Source: Isoetes taiwanensis
Taxonomy: Eukaryota; Streptophyta; Lycopodiopsida; Isoetales; Isoetaceae
DNA: 64,000 nt
Assembly (NCBI GenBank): GCA_021234155.1
Contig: JAJEKV010000428.1
Span: forward strand, 124,001 to 188,000
Direction: 5' to 3'
Part shown: one piece after another, positions 1-13,483 of the stretch
Numbering within the stretch: position 1 is the stretch's first letter
How the letters are laid out: every line of letters starts with the position of its first letter
Notes under the pieces: generated by a model
Told to the model about the DNA's origin: nothing
The model's input: only the letters and a program-made list of their open reading frames with translations
The model's database searches: none
Made by a program: the position numbers and the translations under genes

Positions 1-550
1 GTATACATAGTATATTAGGGAATCTTGGGGAATCTGGAGGAATCTTGAGATAACCTTTGAAATCTAAGTAGGAATCTGAGGAATCTTCATGGAATCTTGG
101 AGAATTTATGGGAATCTCGATGGAATCTTAGAGAATCTAAGGGAATCTTGATAGAACCTTGGAGAGCCTAAGGGAATTTTTCTAGAATCCAATGGAATCT
201 ATAGGAATCTCAGGAGAATCTTTGGGAACCTTCATAAAATCTTTGGCAATTTAGGGGAATCTTGATGGAATCTTGAAGAATCTAAAGGAATCTATATAGG
301 ATCTTCATAGAGAACATTTCTAATGGAGAATCTCTATAGAATCTTCATTGCATGACTTTAAGTTTGACTTCTAGTCGAATTTGTACAATCCCTCCAAGAA
401 TCATCAACGGATCTTGGGGAATATAAGCGAACATTGATGGAATCTCATAGAATCTAGGGAAATCTTTCTAGAGTTTTGGAGAATCTTAATAGAATCTTTG
501 TTGGATAGCATTGCATTTTGCTTTTAGTCGAATTTGTACAGTCGAACTTG
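1..550 (-). repeat. Family A element, array and head portion (left-truncated by window)
   Basis: Degenerate GGAATCT-type short repeats spaced about 10-11 bp fill positions 1-520. The copy ends with a degenerate head (TTGTACAGTCGAACTTG, followed by TATATATA) that matches the heads of other A copies in minus orientation. No coding potential. It abuts the next A copy across a TATATATATA spacer, so the two are head-to-tail. Confidence 0.8.
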
Positions 551-560
551 TATATATATA

Positions 561-1554
561 ATTATTCTATGTGTCCATGGGAAACGATGTACCCATGGAT
601 AGATTACATATTTAAATCAATCTAGGCCGTCTGTTTGGGGACCAATGAGGTGGCACAACTACGGCCTTAGGATCTACATGGGGTCATGCATGGGGCATGC
701 ACCATGCCTCTAGACCGTCAGATCAAAGGGGGAAGGCAAAATCATAGACCTTGATTTTTGTAGGGAAGGTGCAAGGAAGGTCCCTAAAGATGCTTTTTGG
801 TGTAGCCAATCTCAGCCCTTGGATCAAAAAGGGGAGGAGAAATCCTGGCCATTAAGTTTATTATTAAGTTGCAATTTATTTTATTAAAGGTGTTGAGGTG
901 GCATCCTCATTTAATAAAAAAGTAATTAGGTGGCATCCACATTTATGGAAGGACTTCCGAGGAAGCTTCTTTTTTGTCATTGTCTTCAAAGGCCCGTAAC
1001 TTGCAGCAAAGGGATCGGATAAAGGCGGGGCTCACGCCATTGGATTCCTCTCATCGAGAGCTTTCCAATGAGTAGTGGTTTGACATCGTTCCGCTGCAGT
1101 TGAAGCGAATATGATCGAATACTAAGAATCTTCTTGGAATCTTGGAATTTTATGGAATATGTGGGAATATAAGAGAATCTAGGGAATCTTCATAGGATCT
1201 GAAAGAATATAAAGGAATCTCAATAAAATCTTGAGGAATCTATGGGAATCACAATAGAATCTTTAAGAATCTAAGCGAATCTTTATAAAATCTTTGAGAA
1301 TCTAGGGGAATCTTGATAAAATCTTGAAGAATCTGGGGGAATCCTCATAGAATCTAAGGGGATCTAGGAGAATCTTCATAGAAACTTGGGGAATCTAGAG
1401 GAATCTCAATAGAGCTATGGAATCTATGGGAATCTTAAGAGAATCTTAGGAAATCTAGCAGAATCTAAGTGCATCTTCATAAAGTCTTTGAGAATCTACA
1501 TGATCTTTAATGGGATCTTGGAGAATTTAGGGGAATGTACATAGATCTAATGGA
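561..1554 (-). repeat. Family A element, tandem copy 1 of a ~994-bp duplication
   Basis: Begins with ATTATTCTATGTGTCCATGG, which carries an inverted repeat TCCATGGG/CCCATGGA around a 10-nt loop. Then come the conserved A body (GAGGTGGCAC, GGGGCATGCACCATGCC, AAGGTGCAAGGAAGGT, AAGCTTCTTTTTTGTCATTG) and a 31-bp-period GAATCT array from about 1120. The array stops abruptly at 1554, where the same element start recurs. Copies 1 and 2 differ only by scattered substitutions and small indels. Confidence 0.85.
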
Positions 1555-3457
<1,903 letters not shown>

Positions 3458-3586
3458 ATGGCTACGCCTGGATATTATGGAAAGCAACATGTTGAGGATA
3501 CTGACGGAAAAAAGGTTCAACAGGGCGGCGCTTTTGGATGCTGTACAGGCATGCATTCTGATCCATCGTTTGATGCGAAATTATGA
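3458..3586 (+). CDS. Small ORF, 42 codons, possible first exon
   Basis: ATG to TGA, 42 residues, beginning MATPGYYGKQ. Codons look balanced and it precedes the next plus-strand candidate exon by about 200 bp. I see no family match and no clean GT donor joining it to the downstream ORF, so it may be an upstream ORF or chance. Confidence 0.2.
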   Translation: MATPGYYGKQHVEDTDGKKVQQGGAFGCCTGMHSDPSFDAKL

Positions 3587-3794
3587 ATATAGATATGGTA
3601 AATCAAATGTTAATGACAGATTTTTTGGCGCCCTGAAGTAATAGGGTTTCACGACTACACCTAGAGCTCATAGGAACTCTTCTTAAGACATGGTAATCCT
3701 TATTCACTTTCAGCAGTCTTTAACTCTTGATCGCATTCCATAGTGAAGCCGCCCACTGTGCAATAGTGTTTTCTGTAAATCCGGCAGTGTTCAT

Positions 3795-4127
3795 ATGACG
3801 AGACCAGAGGGCTCATGCAATAAGAAACCCACCAAGCTTGATATACTTAGAATGATGAAAGAAGCTGGGGTGGATTGTAGTTTTGTGGGCAAAAATGATG
3901 GAGCTGCAGTTAAGAAATCGGAACTTATGCAGATGGCTGCAAAGGCTGGTATTGATGTATACCAAGCTAAGAAAAGTCTGGCCAGCAAACGCCCTGTGAT
4001 TGATAGTTTTCAAGACCTTACAAAAGATACAAGCTTGGATCAAACATTTCCAAAGGCAAGGAATGCTGGTAACGTTGTACCAAGCCAGGTGGAGGAATCC
4101 GCTATTGGAGACGTCCCTCTTAACCAG
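3795..4127 (+). CDS. Hypothetical protein, candidate exon 1
   Basis: An ORF of 111 codons begins at ATG 3795 and reaches a possible GT donor after AACCAG (4127/4128); read through, it would stop two codons later. The product is lysine-rich and hydrophilic. Residues about 12-65 (from KLDILRMMKEAG through QMAAKAGIDVYQAKK) look helical and basic, as in small DNA- or RNA-binding folds, but I do not recognise the family. The donor (AG|GTCCTT) is weak. Phase is 0, matching the candidate exon at 4710. The 1:1 phase fit and composition favour a real gene, but expression evidence is needed. Confidence 0.35.
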
Positions 4128-4709
4128 GTCCTTTGATCTTTTACAGTATTTTATTCTTAACATAATGGGAGGGTTTAAAACATGACTTACTTCATAGTTC
4201 TACATCCGATTCAGGCCTAGATATAAGTTCGATATGTTCCCTGTTTGCTTTCCTCTTTGCCTCTTGTTCCTTTGCTTTTGATTTTGGCCTCTTGTTCCAT
4301 TGCTTTTTATTTACTTATAATACTTCATAGTATCTAATATCTCGTGAGTCATTCTACTCAATACTGCTGCAATAATGACAGCGGAATACAGCATGTTATA
4401 TTCTCAATTTTTTCTCATTTGACAAGCGAGACAAGGCGTAGTACACTGTTTCAAATAGTATCCTATAAGTGACAATAGTTCATGACTCTGGCAAGTGTAG
4501 CAAAGTCTGTAAAGTTTGCAAAGCAGGAAGTCTCTTCTACCCTTCTCATTTTACTATCTTTGTTTCTGTAAATACATTTACTACTGCTATTGTGCCTTTA
4601 TGTTTCTGCATATGGTTGAAAGGCTTTCAAGCCTGAAAACTCTTTTGCTTACCTGCATGTCTATTCACTTCTTACCCTGTTTGGCTAATTAGTGTCTGTT
4701 GGACTGCAG

Positions 4710-4934
4710 GTAACCAGAGTTTTCTCTACCTACTCTGTTTTTCAGCATGCTTTTGTTAAGCATGAAAACTTGGAGCATTCTGAAGTATGTTTGCAATGGA
4801 AGCGAAAGCTTTTTGAGGACGTATTAGCTAGGCCCAATAATCTCACATTTTTCCAGACTACAACCATCTTTAAGATGTTCAGGTGGTACTATTTTCCTGA
4901 TTATTACTGTGCTAAATGTAAGGAGGCAGCACAG
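4710..4934 (+). CDS. Hypothetical protein, candidate exon 2
   Basis: Open for 75 codons between an acceptor (GGACTGCAG|GTAACC) and a donor (GCACAG|GTTTGG). A second possible acceptor (TTTTTCAG) at 4745 also keeps phase 0. The encoded segment is aromatic- and Lys-rich (includes VCLQWKRKLFEDVLARPNN and FRWYYFPDYYCAKCKEAAQ). A single CxxC is visible near the end, which would need a partner pair elsewhere to bind zinc. No family recognised; no downstream exon identified before the repeats at 5.5 kb, so the model is incomplete. Confidence 0.35.
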
Positions 4935-5521
4935 GTTTGGGCCTAAGAACAGCAGTTTTTACTTACACACTGTTTGCGGATTTATAAGCATAGTTGTTAC
5001 GTATTTTGCTCTGTCTAAACATAATATTCTATATTTCTGAAACTGTCATAACAGTAAGAGAGTCATATTCAATAGGAAAGATCTATTTTGAAAATGTAAA
5101 ACTACATGTCAATGAATGAAATTATCCAGCTTTAAACACATTGTCTATCTTTTACATGCTGCTATACTAGGCATTCTTAAAGAATACAAAATGTTTGATT
5201 TACTTGACAAATAAAACAATGCTTATAAGGGATTTAGAAGGTGACTAGGCAGCGAGCATGATCCAGCCTTATTGATGATAATCTAGTTCATGACATATCT
5301 CTATCTGGATTTCTTATTACGAATACAGTAATAAACAATAAAGGCATAAGTTAAAAATACATGTAATTTGAGGTTATGAAGTAGAGTTAGAATGCTGGTT
5401 ATGATTCCCCAGATATAACAATGGGACTGATAAATCCGACTAGGTCACAGGTTAACCCTGGACTAGTTTTGGATGTCTAAAGCTTGGTCTTAGTCCTTGG
5501 ACATGGCCCAGGTGAAGGCTT

Positions 5522-5522
<1 letters not shown>
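4935..5522. other. No gene recognised
   Basis: AT-rich sequence between the candidate exon and the TA tract. Possible intron or 3' flank of the preceding gene; nothing else visible. Confidence 0.4.

Positions 5523-5595
<73 letters not shown>
5523..5595. repeat. (TA)n microsatellite
   Basis: About 73 bp of TA repeats immediately left of the head of A element X. The element starts with CAAGT directly after the last TA. Confidence 0.95.
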
Positions 5596-5597
<2 letters not shown>

Positions 5598-7372
5598 AGT
5601 GAGTGTACTATAAGGGAGTACACAAATTTTGAGCCATCCAAACTTAAGATTCTCTTAAGATTCCCCTAGATTCTCAAAGATTATCCCAAATTTTCTCTAC
5701 ATTTCTTAAGATTCTATATAAATTCTCTTAGATTCCTTTAGGTTCTATCAAGATTCCCCTAGAAAAACACACTTAGTGTAAAAGATTCCCTAAGATTCCC
5801 TTAGATTCTTAGGATTCTACAAAGATTCCTCGAGATTTCAAACGTTATCACAAGGATCCTCTAAATTCTTTAGAATTCTATGTAGATTCTCCTAGATTTT
5901 GTTAGATTCTATAGAGATTCCCCTAGAACCTTGAAAATTCCATCAAGATTCTCCTAGATTCTCAAAGATTTTATGAAGATGCTTAGATTCTCGCTAGATT
6001 CTCGAGCCATTCAATGAAGATTCTATAAAGGTTCGCTTAGATTCTTGAAGATTCAGAAAAAATATCCTAGATTCTCAAAGATTTAAGGAAGATTCTCTTA
6101 AATACTCTTAATCCCATAAATTACTTAAGATTCTCTTAAGATTCAACTAGATTCTCAAAGATTATCCTGCATTTTCCAAGATTCTATATAGATTCTCTTA
6201 GATTCTATCGAGATTCCCCTACTAAACACACTTATTAATGAAAGATTCCTTAAGATTCCACAAAGCTTCCCCTAGATTCTTAAGATTCTATAAAGATCCC
6301 TCTAGATTTTCGAACTTATCACAAGAAACCTCTAGATTCTCCAAAATTCTATGTGGATTCTCCTAAATTTTGTTAGATTCTATATAGATTCCCTTAGATT
6401 CTATGTAGATTCCCTTAGATTCTCTGATTTTCAAGGATTCTCAAAGATTTTATGAAGATGCACTTCGATCCTACTAGATTCTCTATGATTCTCTTGAGAT
6501 TCCCATAAATTCCCTAATTTTGTTGGGGTTCCCCTAGCCTCCTAAAAGATCATCTCAAGATTCCTCTAGATTTCTCATATTTCTATGTAGATTCTCCTAG
6601 ATTCCCTTAGATTCTATGAAGATTCTTCTACATTCTCAAAGGTTTCATAAAGATTCATATAGAATCTCAAAGATTCCCTTTATGCGATTCTCATAGATTC
6701 CCAAAGATTCTCTTTTGAGCTTCCTTTTAAATTCTCTAAAATCCTATGGAGATTCCCTAGATTCTTTTTAAATCAAGATAGATCTCAGAAAATTCTAAGT
6801 TTCCAAAAAGAAACTTAGTATTCGATCACATTAGCTCCAACTGCAGGAGGGAACGATGCCAAAGCACCACTCATTGGAAAGTTCTAACGAGAGGAATCCA
6901 ATGGTGTGGGTCTCACCTTCATCCGACCCCTATCAGCAAGTTATCTCGGCCTTTTGAAGTCGATTATAAAAAAGAAGCTTCCTAGAAAGTCCACCTATTA
7001 ATGTTGATGCCACCTCATTACCTTTTTATTAAATAAGGGTGCCACCTCACCTCTTTTAATAAAGAAATTGCAAGTTAATAAAAAAGTTAATGGTTGGGAT
7101 TTTTCCTCCCCCTTTTGATCCAACGGTTAAGATTGACTGCACCAAAAAGCACCTTTTAAGGGACCTTCCTTGCATCTTCCCTTTAAAAAATCAAGGGCCA
7201 AGATTTCACACGTGCCCGATCAACGGTTCATGGATGGGGTGCATGGCCCATGCATGGCCCATGCATGCCCCCCATCAAATCCAAGGGCCATTTAAGTGCC
7301 ACCTCAAAAATTAGACGGATAGGATTAATCTCTACCCACATTCAACCCCCCATAGGACCCATCAAATAATTG
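5596..7372 (+). mobile_element. Family A element X, ~1.78 kb, apparently full length
   Basis: Head CAAGTGAGTGTACTATAAGG follows (TA)n and contains the inverted repeat GTGTACT/AGTACAC around 7 nt. Positions about 5640-6800 are a degenerate AGATTC array with 10/10/11-bp spacing. From about 6830 comes the conserved A body (AAGCACCACTCATTGGAAAG, GGTGCCACCTCACC, TGATCCAACGGTTAAGATTG, GCCCATGCATGGCCCATGC), ending AATAATTG before TATATATA. No protein with recognisable domains; the 74-codon ORF at 7090 is part of the conserved body. Termini (TA)n-CAAGT and, reversed, (TA)n-CAATTAT form very short inverted ends. Confidence 0.8.
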
Positions 7373-7407
7373 TATATATATAAGAGATATATATATATAT
7401 ATATATA
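7373..7407. repeat. (TA)n spacer between elements X and Y
   Basis: TATATATATAAGAGATATAT-type tract between the tail of X and the head of Y; it shows head-to-tail packing of two elements in one TA microsatellite. Confidence 0.9.
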
Positions 7408-8810
7408 CAAGTGAGTGTACTATAAGGGAGTACACAAATTCTGAGTCCAAACTTAAGATTCTCTTAAGATTCCCCTAGATTCTCAAAGATTTTCTCTAGA
7501 TTTCTCAAGATTCTATATAGATTCTCTTAGATTCCTTTAGGCTCTATCAAGATTCCCCTAGAAAATACACTTAGTGTAAAAGATTCCCTTAGATTCTTAG
7601 GATTCTACAAAGATTCCTCAAGATCTCAAACGTTATCACAAGGATCCTCTAAATTTTCCAGAATTCTATGTAGATTCTATAGAGATTCCCCTAGATTCTT
7701 GAAGATTCCATCAAGATTCCCCTAGATTCTCGAAGATTTTATGAAGATGCACTTAGATTCTGCTAGATTCTGAGCCATTCAATGAAGATTCTATAAAGAT
7801 TCGCTTAGATTCTTGAAGATTCAGGAAAAAGTATCTTAGATTCTCAAAGATTTAAGGAAGATTCCCTTAAATACTCTTAATCCCATAGATTACTTAAGGT
7901 TCTCTTAAGATTCTCCTAGATTCTCAAAGATTATCCCAAATTTTCCAAGATTCTATATAGATTCTGTTGGATTCCCTTAGATTCTATCAAGATTCCCCTA
8001 CTAAACACACTTAATAATGAAAGATTCCCTAAGATTCCCATAAATTCCCTAATTTTGTTGGGGTTCCCCTAGCCTCCTAAAGATCATCTCAAAAATCATC
8101 TAGATTCCCCATGTTTCTATGTAGATTCTCCCATCATAGATTCCCAAAGATTCTCTTGAGGTTCATTTAAATTCTCCAAAATCCTATGGAGATTCCCCTA
8201 GAGTCTCTTAAATTCCCATAGATTCTCAGAAAATTCTAAGTTTCCAAAAAGAAACTTAGTATTCGGATCACATTAGCTCCAACTCATGACTTTAACGATG
8301 CCAAAGTACCACTCATTGGAAAGTTCTCGGCGAGAGGAATCCAATAGTGTGGGCCCCACCTTCATCCCCCCCCCATCGCAAGTTATCGGCCTTTGAAGTC
8401 GATTATAAAAAGAAACTTCCTAGAAAGTCCACCCATTAATGTTGGTGCCACCTCATTACCTTTTTATTAAATAAGGGTGCCACCTCACCTCTTTTAATAA
8501 AGAAATTGCAAGTTAATAAAAAAGTTAATGGTTGGGATTTCTCCTCCCCCATTTGATCCAACGGTTAAGATTGACTGCACCAAAAAGCACCTTTTAAGAC
8601 ACCTTCCTTGCACCTTCCCTTTAAAAAATCAAGGGCCGAGATTTCACACGTGCCCGATCGATGGTCCATGGATGGGGTGCATGCCCCATGCATGGCCCAT
8701 GCATGCCCCCCATCAAATCCAAGGGCCATTTAAGCGCCACCTCAAAAATTAGACGGATCGGATTAATCTCTACCCACACTCACCCCCCCATAGGACCCAT
8801 AAAATAATTG
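7408..8810 (+). mobile_element. Family A element Y, ~1.40 kb
   Basis: Same architecture as X: head CAAGTGAGTGTACTATAAGG, AGATTC array (about 7445-8240), conserved body, tail AAAATAATTG. The array is shorter than in X by internal deletion and its order of variant units differs, so X and Y are separate copies and not a simple duplication. No coding function seen. Confidence 0.8.
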
Positions 8811-8820
8811 TATATATATA

Positions 8821-9190
8821 CAAGTATTTGTACTATAAGGGAGTATACGAAATCGAATATACATACACATAGGTTTTTCAAGAATCTATTAAGATTCTCT
8901 AGGATATTACGAGTACTCCTTAAGATAATACAAAGATTCATTCCAAAGCACATCGAATGTGAATGATATACCTAGATGGAGTGTATCAAGTCGACTGGTC
9001 ATTCTTTATCAAAATTTATATGTATGAGGAATTTACAAAGACTAGTTGAAGATTCATTGGGATTCCCTAGGATTATGTTCATATTATGAAAGAGTGTGTC
9101 AAGTCATTCCTGCAAAACACACTCTTAAATTCTACATTCCCCTTAGATTCCCCTAGATCCTCTAGAGTATCGTTTAGATTCCTAATTGAA
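8821..9190 (+). mobile_element. Family A-like element Z, head and degenerate array only
   Basis: A third head (CAAGTATTTGTACTATAAGG) begins 10 bp of TA after Y. The body diverges quickly into worn AAGATTC-type repeats (to about 9190) with no recognisable tail, so it is a truncated or old copy. Confidence 0.6.
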
Positions 9191-10438
9191 TGAGCTCACT
9201 GTTAATGTACTTGATTTAGGTTTGAACTGGAGATGGCCAACTACATGGGCTAAAGTGTTAATGCCATCTAGCTCTTGAATCAATAGGGGAAAGCCTTCCA
9301 ATATGCCAAAAAGTGTTGAAACTATAAACTATAATCCGGGACTTTCCTCACAATATCCAGGCCTTTGCTCACAATTACAAATTTTGGAAAGTGCCTAATG
9401 TGTTGATAGAGCCTGCGTTATTTAAATCCAAAATATTATATACTCTTGTCATGCTTAAATGTTGAATATCAATGATCAATTAGAGGCATGACCGTGCACA
9501 AGGGTCTTAATTCATATGCAGATTTTGGTATGCATGTGGTCCTCCAGATATAATAGCTTCTTTCATATGCTTATATCTAATGGTCTTGTCATCCCCACAA
9601 ATGCACCTCTTATTCATATTTGAACCCACAATGTTTGTCAAAATAAGTTTGGAATTCAATGAGCCATAATGTTCATATTATTACATTTGCCAAGGTGCTC
9701 TTTGTCTACGAGTATTCTAATAATTTCAAAAACTTATAGGGGAAATCTTGGTACTTTTCCCTTTGTATTTTGAACCCCCTCTTTTGGGGCGTGGGGATGG
9801 TTGGCTTTCTTAAGAGTTGGCAACTGCAAAAGCACGCACTATATCATTAAATGCTTCTTGACTTAAAAGTCGTGATAATCATTGCCAAAATGCTTCTTAT
9901 TAAGAGTCAAATGATTATCACATGTAGTTATCCAAAGAACATTTTGATAGTTTTCCTTTATGCTTTTATATTTTTAACCCTATTAGGGGGATGTTTTTTT
10001 TAACCTTGGCATATACTATGATTTCCAACATTCTAAATAAGAGACGTGCACATTTGGGTCATTGTCTGTGGCATATACTATATCATTACACACATGAAAG
10101 ATTTGCATTGTCAAAATGCTTCTTAATTTAACGCATATCCATGAAATAGCAATACATGATGACTAGAGAGATTTGTTTCCTAAGTTAATGATTAGAGACA
10201 AAGACAAAATCATTTCAATTATCTATTTCATCTCATCTATCTCATATCTATCAGTTGCACCCATGATTGATTTTAACCTATGTTTATGTCTAGTGATCAA
10301 GATACCCACACCAAGCTCCACAGAGTCAAGATCTCCACAAGGAGTTACCTGCGTAGATTTTACATAAGAAATAAGCATAAAAGAAAAAAGTTGGCTCACC
10401 CTGCCCACCAATCAAGCCAACGGTCAGTAACTTCCCTT
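9191..10438. other. No gene recognised; 3' flank of the minus-strand gene
   Basis: AT-rich. The part next to 10438 would be 3' UTR of the minus-strand gene. Nothing else supported. Confidence 0.4.
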
Positions 10439-11029
10439 TTAATTGCAACTTGCAAGACTAGACAGCCCTGTAGCTACTGTTACTCCCTGGTGCATCTCCT
10501 CTTTATATTCAAGAATGCCAAATATCTGCATTAGTGGCAAACAGAATAATAAGTACGATTGCACCAACCAAACCTTAATATAAAAACAATGCACATGGTT
10601 TTGATGAGGATACCAATTGCAGCATATCACACTTTGAGAAGCAGATTTTCCTACTTCTCGAACCAGCTCAAGCCACTGCTTATCAGAAAACCATAACAAC
10701 CCGCCGGAAGTCCCCTCTCTTTCCACTGATGCGCCAACTAGATGCATAAAAATGTTTGAACATAACTTTTACCTTCATTCATCTGTGGTTCTAGACCATA
10801 AAGTATTGCCATCTCTTGAGAACTGCAAACAAGATATTTCCTCTCCAGCTTCATCTCTGGATGGCTGCCACATGCACCAAATCTGTAACATCAAAATAGA
10901 TTGTACATATGCATTAGTAAGATGAACTGAAAATAAGACAGACCTCTAAGTTAAAAAATGAGATAAAAAACTGACCTAGAAGAGGTCTTGGACATATCTT
11001 CTGCACTGCCAGGGTAAACGACACATGTG
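10439..11029 (-). CDS. Unrecognised gene, C-terminal exons (four)
   Basis: Four minus-strand segments chain in consistent phase: 11029-10976, 10882-10773, 10737-10574 and 10525-10439, the last ending in TAA. Each is bounded by GT and AG. Phases 2, 1, 0 match exactly: split codons AG|A give Arg and G|TT give Val. The joined tail runs TCVVYPGSAEDMSKTSSR, FGACGSHPEMKLERKYLVC, GASVEREGTSGGLLWFSDKQ, then FGILEYKEEMHQ to the stop. Composition is protein-like and soluble, with no membrane segment. I do not recognise the family. The implied introns of 35 and 48 nt are unusually short for a plant, so either this lineage tolerates them or the copy is damaged. Confidence 0.5.
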
Positions 11030-11161
11030 CTATAAACTGGATCCTCTATTATACATGTACTTAGGTTGTATACGTAAGATTAACATGCTTGCAGGCCAAT
11101 TATGGGGCTTCTTTGTTAACGAAGCCATAACAAATCTTCCAGGACATTTGCATTTGCTGAC

Positions 11162-11395
11162 TTATCCTCTTGCAGTCGCGTTGGATGGCTCAGTACAGTG
11201 TTTCCCTGACACAAAAGCTTCAATTTTGGGTGCGAGGTCAGGGTACTTGCCTGATATCCTTACCACATGAATCATGTTATCAGGAAGCTTGCAGAAACTG
11301 TGCATAATAGAAGAGCATTTATTTTCTGTGCTGACCATGAACCCTGTGCAGCCATAAAATCGAACTCTTATCGGTCTTTTTTCAACCAAAATCAA
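11162..11395 (-). CDS. Unrecognised gene, candidate internal exon region
   Basis: Open minus-strand frame with protein-like composition (RPIRVRFYGCTGFMVSTENK, then FCKLPDNMIHVVRISGKYPD and APKIEAFVSGKH). A strong donor lies inside it (ATTCATGTG|GTAAGG), so the true exon may stop there. A second protein-like stretch lies at 11458-11658 (includes MENRDLEEAQDYLKSP and CYLDTKTPDNGQIQ). Exact joins to the C-terminal exons could not be resolved: phases do not match without another exon. Confidence 0.35.
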   Translation of the reverse strand: MILVEKRPIRVRFYGCTGFMVSTENKCSSIMHSFCKLPDNMIHVVRISGKYPDLAPKIEAFVSGKHCTEPSNATARG

Positions 11396-12584
11396 ATATT
11401 ACTGATATTTCGGCGCACAACGAAACCAGATGGTCTCCAGCAATTACAAAGTGAAAATCAGCACATGTGACTATCTTGAATTTGCCCATTGTCAGGCGTT
11501 TTCGTGTCAAGATAGCATGGGCCTTCATCATATAGTGCACGTGTTACATGCAAGTTGAGACACGGACTCTTCAAATAGTCCTGTGCTTCCTCAAGGTCCC
11601 TGTTCTCCATACCACAACCCAGGAACACCACTTGAACAGAGATAACCATGCCCGCCACAAAGTTTTCTGCACTTGTGAAATGCTTTTCTAAGACTTAAAA
11701 GTTAGGTGTCACAGCAAGTGAAGGAGACTCATCAGGATAAAAGATTTTATGTCCATAATATTTTGCCATTTAGATGTTCCACACATGAAATAAGAAAACG
11801 GAAGAGTAAGCAAAATTTTGATTGCAAAACCAAAATGGGAGTTTTCATCAGACCCATGGAGCAAAAGCATCACTAGCAGACTGATCACTTCCGAGATGTT
11901 TAGATAGGATAGAGCTATGCCACGTCTGGAAGCTCCAAGGAGGATATGAGAACGCACCTACTAGATGCATGGCAATCAACTATATATTTCAATTTTTCTG
12001 AGCATCACCATACATTGCAGGTCTGGATGCAAACTCAGAAACCTGCTATTTGCAAATTTCTTCTCTGGTACAATGGCATAGATTTAGAGCTTATAAAATG
12101 ATCAGAATAAATGTATCAGAAATGGCCCAGAGTCATTTAAGGAAACGATTAACCAAAGAACATCGGCAAGATATTCTCATGTTATATCAGCAGAGTGATT
12201 GAGAAAAGCAATGAAAGGCCAACACGTGCTTAAAAGAAAAATGACTTAGCATAATAAAGAAGACAATGCAAAGTGAGCTGCGCAAATAAATCACCATTCA
12301 TACTTAAGCCTCATTTTGAGTCCAAGATACAAAGATAAAACACTTTATATAAGATAAATTTTCTCTTCAAGAGAAACCCAAAATGATCGTCTTCCTTCAA
12401 TGCAGCCACCACGCTGTGGTTTTGAAATGGATGATTTATCCCGTGTATGCGAAAGGGAAATAAAATCTAGCAAAACTAAACCTACAGAGTGCAAAATCGC
12501 ACCTTTGGATATCATTCTCATTCCAAAGAAAGTGATGCTTCATCCGATGGCATGTGAGAGGCGACTTTTGTTCCAATGCAAAGA

Positions 12585-12985
12585 TCAAGAGGTGTACCTA
12601 GAAAATTTGAGAGCGAAAGAAAAGAGTTTAATAATGTCTACAGGAGACCCATAGAGTCTATGAAACCAAATAAACACAGCTTGAGCACATTTCTTATGAG
12701 TGTGGTATATATAAAAAGCAAGCCATTTCTGGTCTAGAAAGTCAAAAGATGCATGAAAGTTGTTGGGTCCCTCAAATGACAACGACATCCTCCTCTTAAT
12801 TCGCAGTATGCTGGACACACTCGTGCAGTGGGTATTTTCAAACCTCTTCTGTACACAGCATGATACTTGATGACAATACATAAAGACATGAGCATACCTC
12901 CTTCTCATGGAAAGTGACCAGTGTCTTGTGAACTCTGCCCGACAGAAAAGAGCCATATGACCTTTTCTCAATATGTAATCAAGTA
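12585..12985 (-). CDS. Unrecognised gene, candidate internal exons
   Basis: A likely exon spans 12985-12898 (LDYILRKGHMALFCRAEFTR), ending at donor AAGGAG|GTATGC. Only 49 nt later an acceptor TGTACAG opens a second segment that remains open in two frames to about 12720. The order and strand agree with one gene running 14151 to 10439. No domain recognised; reading frame of the second segment is uncertain. Confidence 0.35.
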
Positions 12986-13483
12986 CTTGCATATATTGAA
13001 AATACTGTCAATTCTCAATTCCTTTCGTAGAATGTAAAACCCACACCAGGTGCCACTTTGCATTAGTTGTACATAATTGGCTAGCTTCTAGTTGCATGTG
13101 CATGTGCATGTGCATAAATGTACCTGGCTTCAACATTCAAGGGATTAACTATCCTACAAAATATAAATCGTTGCAAAATATCAATCCTTTTCAAGGTAGA
13201 AGCCACGTAATATCACGTTGCTTGTTGAGTATGCAATCAGATGGTTGAATCAGATGCAACATTTTCGCTAAAGGATACGCTAATATGCTGCAACAGTGAC
13301 CTACTGTGGCTTAGGTTAACACGAATAGCACCATAACTCTAATATAGATGTCAAATGCTACTAAAACAGAAGTGACATGTGACCCGACTGATAGCTTAAT
13401 AGCAGAACAATAGACTAGAAAAATAGAAATAAGAAAATTTGTAGCTTCAAAGAACTGGTAGAAAATATGATATTGGCTCAAAC

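Noticed and set aside
7090-7314. 74-codon ORF repeated nearly unchanged at 8528-8752 and 23998-24222
   Set aside because: It lies in the conserved body of family A; similarity is explained by recent copying of the DNA. Minus-orientation copies at 561-2610 and 56911-58343 do not keep it clearly and it has no recognisable domain.
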